A stretch of DNA of 48,754 nucleotides, taken from assembly GCA_030602265.1 (NCBI GenBank), contig JAUWAB010000028.1:1-48754 (forward strand), written 5' to 3'. The first letter of the stretch is position 1. Every line of letters starts with the position of its first letter. The notes beneath the pieces are model-generated. The model was given only the letters and a program-made list of their open reading frames with translations, did no database searches and was not told the origin of the DNA. The position numbers and the translations under genes are program-made. Positions 17,267-24,853 of this stretch are shown in pieces. This DNA comes from Prolixibacteraceae bacterium. GTDB lineage: Bacteria > Bacteroidota > Bacteroidia > Bacteroidales > Prolixibacteraceae.

Positions 17267-18181
17267 TTATCTGAGTTCCAAAGTAGTAGTTCCGATATTA
17301 TTCCCGTCGGCGAAAACATCAATGGTGTAGATCCCGGTCATAAAAGGCTTGCCTTCGTTGTCCCAGTAAATGGCAACCGGCAGGTCATTCCCTTCGTAAT
17401 TTACCTCTCTCATAGCCGAGTACTGGATTCTGAGATCTTCATACTGAAACAGATGATCGGGTGATTTGCTCAGGAGCAGCTGGTCGGGCCTCATGATCCG
17501 GACATAAATATTTTTGGCACCCCTCCTGGCTGTTATATTCCTGTTCAGGGTGAAATTTATCCTGATCATGGTAGCTCTGTTGGCAGCCCTGGTTTCCCTG
17601 TCGCGGTTATTCACGCCTTCGGCTACCAGTCCGGAAGCTTCCAGCTGTGCCGCCCGCTGAAGGTTCTGCTCAAGCCGTTGTTTTTCCTGTGACAACTGGA
17701 TATTCTGGGATTCCACCTGTCTGACCTGTTCCTTCACTTCCAGGTTTTCAGCCATTAGGATCTGATTTCTCCGGTTCAGAGAGTCAATCTGTACAACATA
17801 GTTCCGCATAATGTCGCGAAGGGTGGTAACCTCCTGCTGGTAACGGGTAATGCGTTCGATACTCAGCCGTTTGGTCTGTTCAACCTCAAGAAGCAGGTCT
17901 TTTACTTTGGTCTGGGCAATATAGAGCTGTTCGTTGATGGTGTCATTTTCCGTCCGGAGCGAGTCATAACCTACAATAATGCGGGTAAGCTCAAATTGAA
18001 TAGAGTCTTTCTCAGCAGAAATCTCGCTTACAATCTGCCGGTAATCACTGCGCTGCATGAAAAATACAGCAAGCAATGCGACAAGGACGAGAGAGAGAAA
18101 TATCACCACGATATTGTTTCGTCTGTCCTTTGGGGTACTTCCCAAAAAATGCTTTTTATTTCCGGTAGTTTCTTCTGCCAT
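17267..18181 (-). CDS. Single-pass membrane protein with long coiled coil
   Basis: 304-residue protein of unknown function. After a polar N-terminus there is one transmembrane helix (about residues 24-43, NIVVIFLSLVLVALLAVFFM), then a heptad-rich coiled coil over about 50-200 (many E, Q, L, R, with no glycine), and a compact beta-rich C-terminal domain of about 90 residues (MIRINFTLNRNITARRG to the end) that would lie in the periplasm. The design suggests a spacer that holds a binding domain away from the inner membrane. The frame runs 8 codons further up to 18205; the Met at 18181 (MAEETTGNKK) gives a more natural start. It lies downstream of the TonB receptor gene, about 90 bases apart. Confidence 0.7.
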   Translation of the reverse strand: MAEETTGNKKHFLGSTPKDRRNNIVVIFLSLVLVALLAVFFMQRSDYRQIVSEISAEKDSIQFELTRIIVGYDSLRTENDTINEQLYIAQTKVKDLLLEVEQTKRLSIERITRYQQEVTTLRDIMRNYVVQIDSLNRRNQILMAENLEVKEQVRQVESQNIQLSQEKQRLEQNLQRAAQLEASGLVAEGVNNRDRETRAANRATMIRINFTLNRNITARRGAKNIYVRIMRPDQLLLSKSPDHLFQYEDLRIQYSAMREVNYEGNDLPVAIYWDNEGKPFMTGIYTIDVFADGNNIGTTTLELR

Positions 18182-18269
18182 AAAGTGTTTCCCAATCGGT
18201 TTCATGCAAAAATACTAACTTTTCGCGTATAAAAACCAGTCTTTTCAATAATCCGTGCTGGCTTCCTGG

Positions 18270-20627
18270 TCAGAAACCCCCAAACTTCAGGCCAAAGTAG
18301 AAACTTCTGGGTAATGCGGGACCATATATGTATGCCGGGTCGCGGTTAATCCCTGTGTCGAAGTCATCCTGGAATGCGTTGAAAATATTCTTCAGTCCGG
18401 TGTTGACCTGCAGCTTTATGGCTTGTGTAATGCGGATGTCATAGCTTACTTTTATACCGGTATCGAAAAAAGAACGGGTGGAAACCAGCGTTCCTTCTTC
18501 GGGGTCTGAAATACGTGTTCCGAAATACGGGACCAGCATGGAACCGGTATAATTTCCGGTTGCTGAAAAGGTGAATGGTGACCGCGGGTCGTATGTCAGG
18601 GATAAATATCCGTAATGGGAGGGTGAGCGGAAAAATCTTCGTTCGCCAAATTCCTGGGGTTCTTCATATCTGCTGTTCTGCAGGGTAAAACCACTCTGCA
18701 GCTGAAGCCGCCTGGAAGGGGAGGCATTAAACTCGAAGTTTACTCCCTGCACGGTTGCCCCTTCTTCTGCATTCATCCGGGTATATACCACCACCCCGTT
18801 TTCATCAGGTTCTCCATATTCATTGGCAAAGGGGTTGTTCAGGCGGGTGACAAATCCTTCGGCCAAAAACTGGTATTGCCAGTTGAGGGCTTCAATAGAA
18901 TAACTCAGCGATGCGGTATAGCTGTTGGAGCTTTCCTGCTTCAGGTTTTCGTCGTTACGGTGTAAAACCTGTCTGGCTCCTGAAGTTTCGATATGCAGGT
19001 CTTCATCGAATATTTGTGGTGCCCTGAATCCTCTTGCAAAGGCTGTCCTGAGCTGCAGGTTCCTGTTCAGGTTCAGCAACAGGCTCAGTCTTGGGCTGAG
19101 TACATTGCCGGTCACGGTTTCCGTTTTCCAGAGGAGGTCGTCAATGGCATAGCGGTCGAAGCGCAGGCCTGCAGTGACCATAACCGGGTTGATCATCCAT
19201 TCGCTCTGAACAAACGCACTGCCACCGGATATTTGCTGGTCGGCCACTCCTGTGTTTCCGGTGTGGGTACCCGATTCGGTATCAAAGTACCCGAGCTTAG
19301 TGTCTTCCAGACGGTTAAAGTTCCATTCCGCGCCGGAAGTGAGAGTGGCAGGAGAAAACAATAGTCGGGAGAAAGCCCTGACATATTGGACTCCTGAAGA
19401 TACGGAAATATCATTGGTCTGACCATAGGCAGAAAGGTCCTGGTTGGCTCCGTAATATGATCCGCGGTCAACAGCCACTCCCGACACCCAAACGGAGAAT
19501 TTATCGGAATCTCTGAAGAGCTGGTCGAAAGCAATCGATCCGGAGTTGATCTTGTGGGTAGTGCTTTCCGCAATATCTGATTCGTGAAGGGGAAGGTTAA
19601 ACAGGTTTCCTCCCCTGCGGAATTCGTGGATATTGAAATAATCGAAGGAGATTTTCCCCCTGTTTCCGGTCCTTTGAAAAACCCGGGCTCCCATGGTCGT
19701 ATTTTCTATGGAAGACAACTCGGAGAAGCCATCCTGGTTTGCATCAAACGGATCCCTTTTTCTGTGGAAACCGTAAAAACTCAGGCCGCTGGTATTGTCA
19801 TCAGAAACGAATGAACCGTTGAAATTGAGGTTGTAGTCCGGGGCTCCGCTGTTTTTTTCGTATGCTGTAGCTCCGTAGGATGTGGATACCGAAAAGCTGT
19901 TGCTGACCGGATCTTTGGTAATCAGGTTTATGGTTCCGGCAATGGCGTTACCCCCGAACATGGCTGATCCACCTCCGCGGATTACCTCCACCCGCTCAAT
20001 CATATTTACCGGGATAAGCTCCAGTCCGTATACCCCGGCCAGCCCGCTGAAAACAGGCCTTGAGTTGATCAGGATCTGGGAATAGGGTCCTTCGAGACCA
20101 TTCATCCGTACCTGTGAGAATCCGCAGTTCTGACAATTGTTTTCCATCCTGATTCCCGGGGCAAAGTTCAGACCCTCACTCAGCGTAACGCTCTGCATCC
20201 GCTCGAACAGTTTCGGATTGATACTGTTGACAATGGAAGTGACTTCCCTGCGGCTTTTAGCATTACGGTTAGCCGAAATTACTACCTGCTCAAGGCCAAT
20301 GTTGTCTATTTCCAGATCGACCGAGAGCATCAGGTTTTCCCCTGGGTCAAGGCTGATATTCCTCTGAACAGGTTTAAAACCTACAGCAGAAAAAACTATG
20401 GTACGTTCACCCGGTGGAACATTCATCAGCCTGAAATCTCCGTTTACGTCGGAAGAAACGCCCATTGACGTGCCCTTCAGGAAAATGGTTGCAAAGGGAA
20501 CATGCTCGCCCATGGATTCAACTCTGCCTGAAATGGTGGCGCTTGCAGGTGTATTTTTTACAGGTCCATCAGGGATATTCCGGTCCAGATTAAATAAAAG
20601 GGCAATTACAAGAATTATAAAATTCAT
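18270..20627 (-). CDS. TonB-dependent receptor with CxxC motif in the plug
   Basis: 785-residue outer-membrane receptor that would import a scarce ligand using energy from TonB. Order: signal peptide (1-15); carboxypeptidase-like beta-sandwich (about 30-105, ATISGRVESMGEHVPFATIFL); TonB box-like region around 112-118 (GLEQVVISA); plug (about 125-245) with IRGGGSAMFGGNAIAGTINLI; 22-strand barrel to the C-terminus, ending in an aromatic-rich strand with terminal Phe (FYFGLKFGGF). In the plug, CQNCG (Cys165 and Cys168) precedes FSQVRMNGLEG. Such cysteines are unusual for the glycan importers and suggest metal or haem binding. The upstream His-rich small gene is likely in the same operon. Substrate unknown. 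Confidence 0.9.
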   Translation of the reverse strand: MNFIILVIALLFNLDRNIPDGPVKNTPASATISGRVESMGEHVPFATIFLKGTSMGVSSDVNGDFRLMNVPPGERTIVFSAVGFKPVQRNISLDPGENLMLSVDLEIDNIGLEQVVISANRNAKSRREVTSIVNSINPKLFERMQSVTLSEGLNFAPGIRMENNCQNCGFSQVRMNGLEGPYSQILINSRPVFSGLAGVYGLELIPVNMIERVEVIRGGGSAMFGGNAIAGTINLITKDPVSNSFSVSTSYGATAYEKNSGAPDYNLNFNGSFVSDDNTSGLSFYGFHRKRDPFDANQDGFSELSSIENTTMGARVFQRTGNRGKISFDYFNIHEFRRGGNLFNLPLHESDIAESTTHKINSGSIAFDQLFRDSDKFSVWVSGVAVDRGSYYGANQDLSAYGQTNDISVSSGVQYVRAFSRLLFSPATLTSGAEWNFNRLEDTKLGYFDTESGTHTGNTGVADQQISGGSAFVQSEWMINPVMVTAGLRFDRYAIDDLLWKTETVTGNVLSPRLSLLLNLNRNLQLRTAFARGFRAPQIFDEDLHIETSGARQVLHRNDENLKQESSNSYTASLSYSIEALNWQYQFLAEGFVTRLNNPFANEYGEPDENGVVVYTRMNAEEGATVQGVNFEFNASPSRRLQLQSGFTLQNSRYEEPQEFGERRFFRSPSHYGYLSLTYDPRSPFTFSATGNYTGSMLVPYFGTRISDPEEGTLVSTRSFFDTGIKVSYDIRITQAIKLQVNTGLKNIFNAFQDDFDTGINRDPAYIYGPALPRSFYFGLKFGGF

Positions 20628-20683
20628 GATTTTTGGTTTTTGGTTGAAATAAATGAGCTGAAATTAAGGCAAATACAAATCAT

Positions 20684-21040
20684 TTATGCAACCGGAGGTG
20701 CCCTGAGGGAAATGGTTATAAGGGTGATTCTTACCGGGAAAGGCGATATATAGTCATAACTGACGGTTTCAATGCCACAGGCGTAATTCTTATTTTCAGA
20801 AAGCGGTGTGTTTTCCTGGAAATCAAATAAATTACATTGAAAATCAATGGTTTCTCCGGGGTGGTGTGTGTGATTGCCCGATGGTTTGTTTTTATCTTTC
20901 TGGAAAGGATGCACATGATACACGACTTCACCGTCGGGCAGTATATGACAGTGCTTTTCGTGCGTGGTAATGAACAAAGCCGACAAATATCCTGTCAGCA
21001 GAGGAATGATCAGAAAAAGTATGTTTCTATTCTTTGGCAT
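20684..21040 (-). CDS. Small His-rich membrane-anchored protein ending in RAPP, partner of the TonB receptor
   Basis: 118-residue protein. One hydrophobic N-terminal helix (residues about 6-24, NILFLIIPLLTGYLSALFI) is followed by a region dense in histidine: THEKHCHILPDGEVVYHVHPF and NHTHHPGE, about ten His in 45 residues, plus cysteines at 31, 69 and 88. The C-terminus ends LRAPPVA. No enzyme motif is seen. The His clusters suggest a metal-binding periplasmic peptide. It is 56 bases upstream of, and in the same direction as, the CxxC TonB receptor gene, so co-transcription is likely. Function is inferred from composition and context only. Confidence 0.7.
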   Translation of the reverse strand: MPKNRNILFLIIPLLTGYLSALFITTHEKHCHILPDGEVVYHVHPFQKDKNKPSGNHTHHPGETIDFQCNLFDFQENTPLSENKNYACGIETVSYDYISPFPVRITLITISLRAPPVA

Positions 21041-21062
21041 TAATAATAGAAAAAAGACCCTG

Positions 21063-21070
21063 CAAAATTA
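21063..21070 (-). promoter_or_regulatory. -7 box before the His-rich/TonB operon
   Basis: TAATTTTG on the minus strand matches TAnnTTTG, 23 bases before the ATG of the small His-rich gene. No TTG lies at the standard -33 distance. If real, it drives the small gene and the receptor together. Confidence 0.45.
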
Positions 21071-21120
21071 AGGAATGCCCAATACAGGAAAATACCAATA
21101 TATAGGTATATTATCCAGTT

Positions 21121-21414
21121 TTAGTGCACTGGTTTGATTGTGGCAGCAAGATCTTCAAGGGCAGTATCAGCAGACTTATACAGGTCATCTACCACCTTCC
21201 GGAGATATTCCCTGACCAGTTTGGGATTGTCCTTTCCGTTGAGGTGGTTGACCTTCAGGCGGAGTTCCCGGTGGCTGGCTATAACCTTTCCGGCAATTTC
21301 AAAAATTTTCTCTTTATCTGCTTCAGGATAAGCGTGTGCAACATACATACATTCCTCTAATACCAGTGATAGCAGGAAATCTATATCTTTCTTGAGTTGC
21401 CTTAAACTTGCCAT
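21121..21414 (-). CDS. Conserved helical protein of unknown function
   Basis: 97-residue soluble protein, all helix by pattern, no signal peptide, ending VDDLYKSADTALEDLAATIKPVH. The sequence has the feel of a small conserved Bacteroidota protein (LLSLVLEECMYVA near the start, HRELRLKVNHLNGK in the middle). No catalytic motif is evident. It lies between the Big_5 lipoprotein gene and the His-rich gene on the same strand. I cannot name its function. Confidence 0.72.
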   Translation of the reverse strand: MASLRQLKKDIDFLLSLVLEECMYVAHAYPEADKEKIFEIAGKVIASHRELRLKVNHLNGKDNPKLVREYLRKVVDDLYKSADTALEDLAATIKPVH

Positions 21415-21581
21415 AATGTCTTTTTTTCGGAACCGGAGATTTCAGGAGAAATCGTTCAGTCTTTATGTTAATGGAGTAAAAATAGATAAAAAACGGAGAA
21501 AAACGCCATTCGGTACAAATAAAAGAGCAGGCAATAACAACATATATCATTCGGGAAGAGATGGGGGCTATTTCCGGAAAA

Positions 21582-23525
21582 TTATCGACGGCCGGGCATT
21601 CCCAGGTTCCTGCCTCCAACATCCAGCTGAACCGGTTCCCTTTCCTGCTGGTCCTGCTTCATTTTTTCTTCCTGCAACTTCTTCAGCCGCTGTTCTTCCT
21701 CTTCTTTGTCGATGAGCGATTTCCTCAGCGTTGGATCTGGTTTCATATCCCATTGGAATACGCTCTCCCAGTTCGACCTGACTTTTACGATTTCGGGCAG
21801 ATAGGCGACCCTTTCAGGCTGCTGTGAGTCTGAAAATGAACCGGTATCCCATTTACCGTTGTGGTTGGTGTCGTAGATTACTTTTATCTTGTATTTATTG
21901 GGAGCCAGAAAATCAAAGGCAACTCTTCCGTTTACTGAGGTTCTTATCTCGCGGAGGATTTTCTCTTCTTTGCTGTTATTCAGCAGTTGAATGATCAGAG
22001 GATCCTCCACCGATGATAATTCCAGGATGATACTGCCGTAAAAGTCCTCCTTCTGGGTGGTAAACTGTTTCCTGAATTTCCGGCTGGTGATTCCGTAAAT
22101 ATTCTGGCTTGATGCTGAATCTATCTCCAGGACGTATTGGGCGTCGGGCTGCCAGTTATGGTCTATCCGCCAGGTGCGCCACAAGGTGGTATCCTTGGAA
22201 ATCCTGACCTGAAGCGGGGTCTCGGTCAGGTCTTCCGCATCATATAACCTGATATTTTCGGTAGAAAATGAGGCAATGGGTTCGGGGGCAGTAATCAGGA
22301 TCGGAATATTCAGATCAAATCCCGCACTTTTGATATTGTCGGAGAAAGTAAACTGCACGATCTCGGGTTTTTCATCATCGTCCCTGCGGCTTCTTCTGGC
22401 TTCAGGCCGTGCCCGTTCTGTAAAGATCAGGTTTACGGTATCCCTGGTCAGATATTTTTGGCTTAGTGAATCTAACTTAGAAAAAGCCAGTTCAAGCCTG
22501 AGGGTATCGGATGCAGCGATTAGGGTATCCTTAACCCAGAGGGTCAGTGAATCCATATTCTGATTATGTTCCAGCAAGTACCAGTCTTTTGCTTCCTGGT
22601 TCAATAACCTGATCCCCAGAGTATCAGCCACTGGTTCATTGAATACGATCTGGCTCCTGAACCTGGTGTCCCTGGAGATTTTGTCGATATACTGGTCGGG
22701 GATATGTTCCGTGAAGGTCCTCAGGTAAAATGGTTCAGGAAAAAAATAGGTATTACCCGATATGAGCAGTGAATCAGCGCCGGAAACCAGTGTGTCGGGT
22801 TCGGCCCTGAATTCGGCCCAAGGAATTACCAGACTGTCGGCAAAGGCAATCTCCTCAGCTCCCGGAGTATATCTGAGGTCACGGTTGGCATCGTTTATGG
22901 CAAACAGCCGATAGGTGCCTTCTTTCAGATTGTCGAAAAGGAACATTCCCCTGGCATCGGTCCGGGCGACATAGTCAGGTACATTCTTTACAACGGCCGA
23001 ATCGTCCAGGTTTTTGTGCAACATCACGAGAAGTTTTTCCTGGGGTTCAAGGTCAAAGCTGTTTTTTACAACCCCTGCAACCCTGAGCGTATCAATATTT
23101 CCACCTGTGCTGAAAATCATCCTCAGGTTATAGTAGGGATTCCGTTCATTGTTGTCAACCACTGAATTTTTAAAGTCCAGCGAATAGGTTACCTCTTCTT
23201 TAAGGTCTTCGTTGAATGCGACAATCAGCGTTTTTGAGCGGGTCCGGATCGATGGCCTTTTTTCGAGTGGGGGCGAAACCACCAGTTCTTCAGAAATAGC
23301 ATCAGAAATGATAAACTCATCGAAAGTAAGCCGTACTTCTTTTCCGGTAAAGTTCAATCCGCGGTGTACGGGTAAAGTTTCAATAAGTACCGGCGGGATG
23401 GAATCTTTGGGACCTCCTGTGGGCATGCCCTGGTTGGCGCATGAAGTATAAAATGCGAGGGCAATGAACAAGGCTACTGCCGAAAGTAGGACACTATTTT
23501 CAATTCTGATCTTATATCTGTACAT
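21582..23525 (-). CDS. Lipoprotein with bacterial Ig-like (Big_5) domain
   Basis: 647-residue predicted outer-membrane or periplasmic lipoprotein. The signal ends FYTSC with Cys29, followed by ANQGMPTGGPKDSIPP, a start typical of a large Bacteroidota family whose first domain is Big_5 (about residues 40-140: PVHRGLNFTGKEVRLTFDEFI). The middle contains a carboxypeptidase-like repeat (ARGMFLFDNLKEGTYRLFAIND), and a second similar segment is near residue 560 (FDFLAPNKYKIKVIYD). The last 55 residues are charged and Gln/Lys-rich. It is likely structural or involved in envelope assembly; no enzyme motif. It diverges from the GlpD-like gene across 111 bases. Confidence 0.82.
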   Translation of the reverse strand: MYRYKIRIENSVLLSAVALFIALAFYTSCANQGMPTGGPKDSIPPVLIETLPVHRGLNFTGKEVRLTFDEFIISDAISEELVVSPPLEKRPSIRTRSKTLIVAFNEDLKEEVTYSLDFKNSVVDNNERNPYYNLRMIFSTGGNIDTLRVAGVVKNSFDLEPQEKLLVMLHKNLDDSAVVKNVPDYVARTDARGMFLFDNLKEGTYRLFAINDANRDLRYTPGAEEIAFADSLVIPWAEFRAEPDTLVSGADSLLISGNTYFFPEPFYLRTFTEHIPDQYIDKISRDTRFRSQIVFNEPVADTLGIRLLNQEAKDWYLLEHNQNMDSLTLWVKDTLIAASDTLRLELAFSKLDSLSQKYLTRDTVNLIFTERARPEARRSRRDDDEKPEIVQFTFSDNIKSAGFDLNIPILITAPEPIASFSTENIRLYDAEDLTETPLQVRISKDTTLWRTWRIDHNWQPDAQYVLEIDSASSQNIYGITSRKFRKQFTTQKEDFYGSIILELSSVEDPLIIQLLNNSKEEKILREIRTSVNGRVAFDFLAPNKYKIKVIYDTNHNGKWDTGSFSDSQQPERVAYLPEIVKVRSNWESVFQWDMKPDPTLRKSLIDKEEEEQRLKKLQEEKMKQDQQEREPVQLDVGGRNLGMPGRR

Positions 23526-23636
23526 TATTTTCCTGAGATAACGGTTGGAAAATTCAGGTTACAAACATACAAATTAGTTCACTAAATGCGGATTGGGCCT
23601 TGTTAATTAACCTAAATTCGCAATTTTGTATCTGCA

Positions 23637-24797
23637 ATGAAAGAGACTCACCGGGAGGAAATATGGAGAGAGATAAAACCGGATACCCGTTATTTGGTAT
23701 ATCCGGGCCCTGATCTGGAGGGCATTGTGCATGCCGTTGCGGAGCAGTCGGTCGGCCATGGTGTGCTGATCCTTTATCCGGAAGATATCCCCCGGGAAGA
23801 TGACTGGAGGCACCTTTCCACCCTGCCTGATTCGCTTGCGGCCATTCCCCTGGGCATTATCCGGAGAAGAAGGCTTTCGGAATGGGCCATGCTGTGGCCT
23901 CACCTGTTCAGACCAGTCAAGTCTGTTTATGCCGGTGAGGCAAAGCCGGCATGGTTCATGAAAATTACAGACCTTTTGGCTGGAAATGACTTTCAGAAGA
24001 AATCGGCCAGGGTTAAGTTAGATGATATTCCCGGTTTCGGGAGAATTCCTGAAAAGTACAGCGAGGCCTGGTTGTTTCAGGAAATGATGGTCAATGTCAC
24101 ACGACTTCGAATGGAACTGCTGAAGGTGGTCCATAAAAGGGGAGGCACCGTGATTAATTTTGCAGGCGGAACCATGAAGGACAACCAGTTCAGGCTTGAA
24201 GACCACATTTCAGGCGGGAGAATCAATGCCGGATGCAGAGGGTTATATCCGGTCAGAAAGCAGATGTTGCGGATTTGTATTTCCGACCGGCTGCCCTGGA
24301 ATGAATTTTCGATGCACCTTGTCTCCGGGAAGAATCGCCTGACTTTATTTGACCATAATGGCCGGTTAGGGATTTTGTCCGCGGGAAAACAGGCATCAGC
24401 ATGTAATGGTCTGTTTAACAAAGAGTGGCCCGGAGCCGGGATTACTCCTGAAATTAGAACCATATCTGATGAGGCCGGAATACTTGTTAAAAGAGTACCC
24501 CCGGCCATAAAATCGCTGGGTTCTGGATCCCCGGCCGGAAGTGAAGAGGTCAGGCCCGTCGAAGATCTGATGGAGTCGGCGTTTGACCTGGCCAAACAAA
24601 CGGGCATTGGTTTCAGGGATTTCATGGCTATTTATTACCGGTACGGAAATCCGACTGAGCAGATAACGGAAAATGCCTACGCTATGATGGCCATGAGCCG
24701 CAATTCGGCCAGGATTTGGCATGACGCCATCAGGGAATATGAAATGAAATATGAATGGAGACTGCCCTTTGAGGATAAAAATATCTGTAAAACTTAA
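23637..24797 (+). CDS. Degenerate GlpD/GlpA-like protein (probable pseudoenzyme)
   Basis: 386-residue protein that reads as a shortened relative of FAD-dependent glycerol-3-phosphate dehydrogenase (usually about 500 residues). Shared landmarks, in order: a first strand-loop-helix (RYLVYPGPDLEGIVHAVAE, residues 18-36), MLWPHLFRPVKSVYAG (85-100), KPAWFMKITDLL (103-114), VTRLRMELLKVVHKRGGTVINF in the place of the GlpD helix and strand before the FAD domain, and a C-terminal helical piece with YYRYGNP and AIREYEMKYEWRLPF like the GlpD C-domain. Lost are the GxGxxG nucleotide motif (YPGPDLEG here), the substrate-loop segment that ends GGLRYL, and the later GTTD and GVRPL motifs. FAD binding and catalysis look impossible; a binding or regulatory role is inferred. 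Recognition is by eye, hence moderate certainty. Confidence 0.6.
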   Translation: MKETHREEIWREIKPDTRYLVYPGPDLEGIVHAVAEQSVGHGVLILYPEDIPREDDWRHLSTLPDSLAAIPLGIIRRRRLSEWAMLWPHLFRPVKSVYAGEAKPAWFMKITDLLAGNDFQKKSARVKLDDIPGFGRIPEKYSEAWLFQEMMVNVTRLRMELLKVVHKRGGTVINFAGGTMKDNQFRLEDHISGGRINAGCRGLYPVRKQMLRICISDRLPWNEFSMHLVSGKNRLTLFDHNGRLGILSAGKQASACNGLFNKEWPGAGITPEIRTISDEAGILVKRVPPAIKSLGSGSPAGSEEVRPVEDLMESAFDLAKQTGIGFRDFMAIYYRYGNPTEQITENAYAMMAMSRNSARIWHDAIREYEMKYEWRLPFEDKNICKT

Positions 24798-24853
24798 CAT
24801 GGTTTATTTTTATTTCACGGGATGGTTTAGTAATTTCAGCGAAAATTTCAGAA

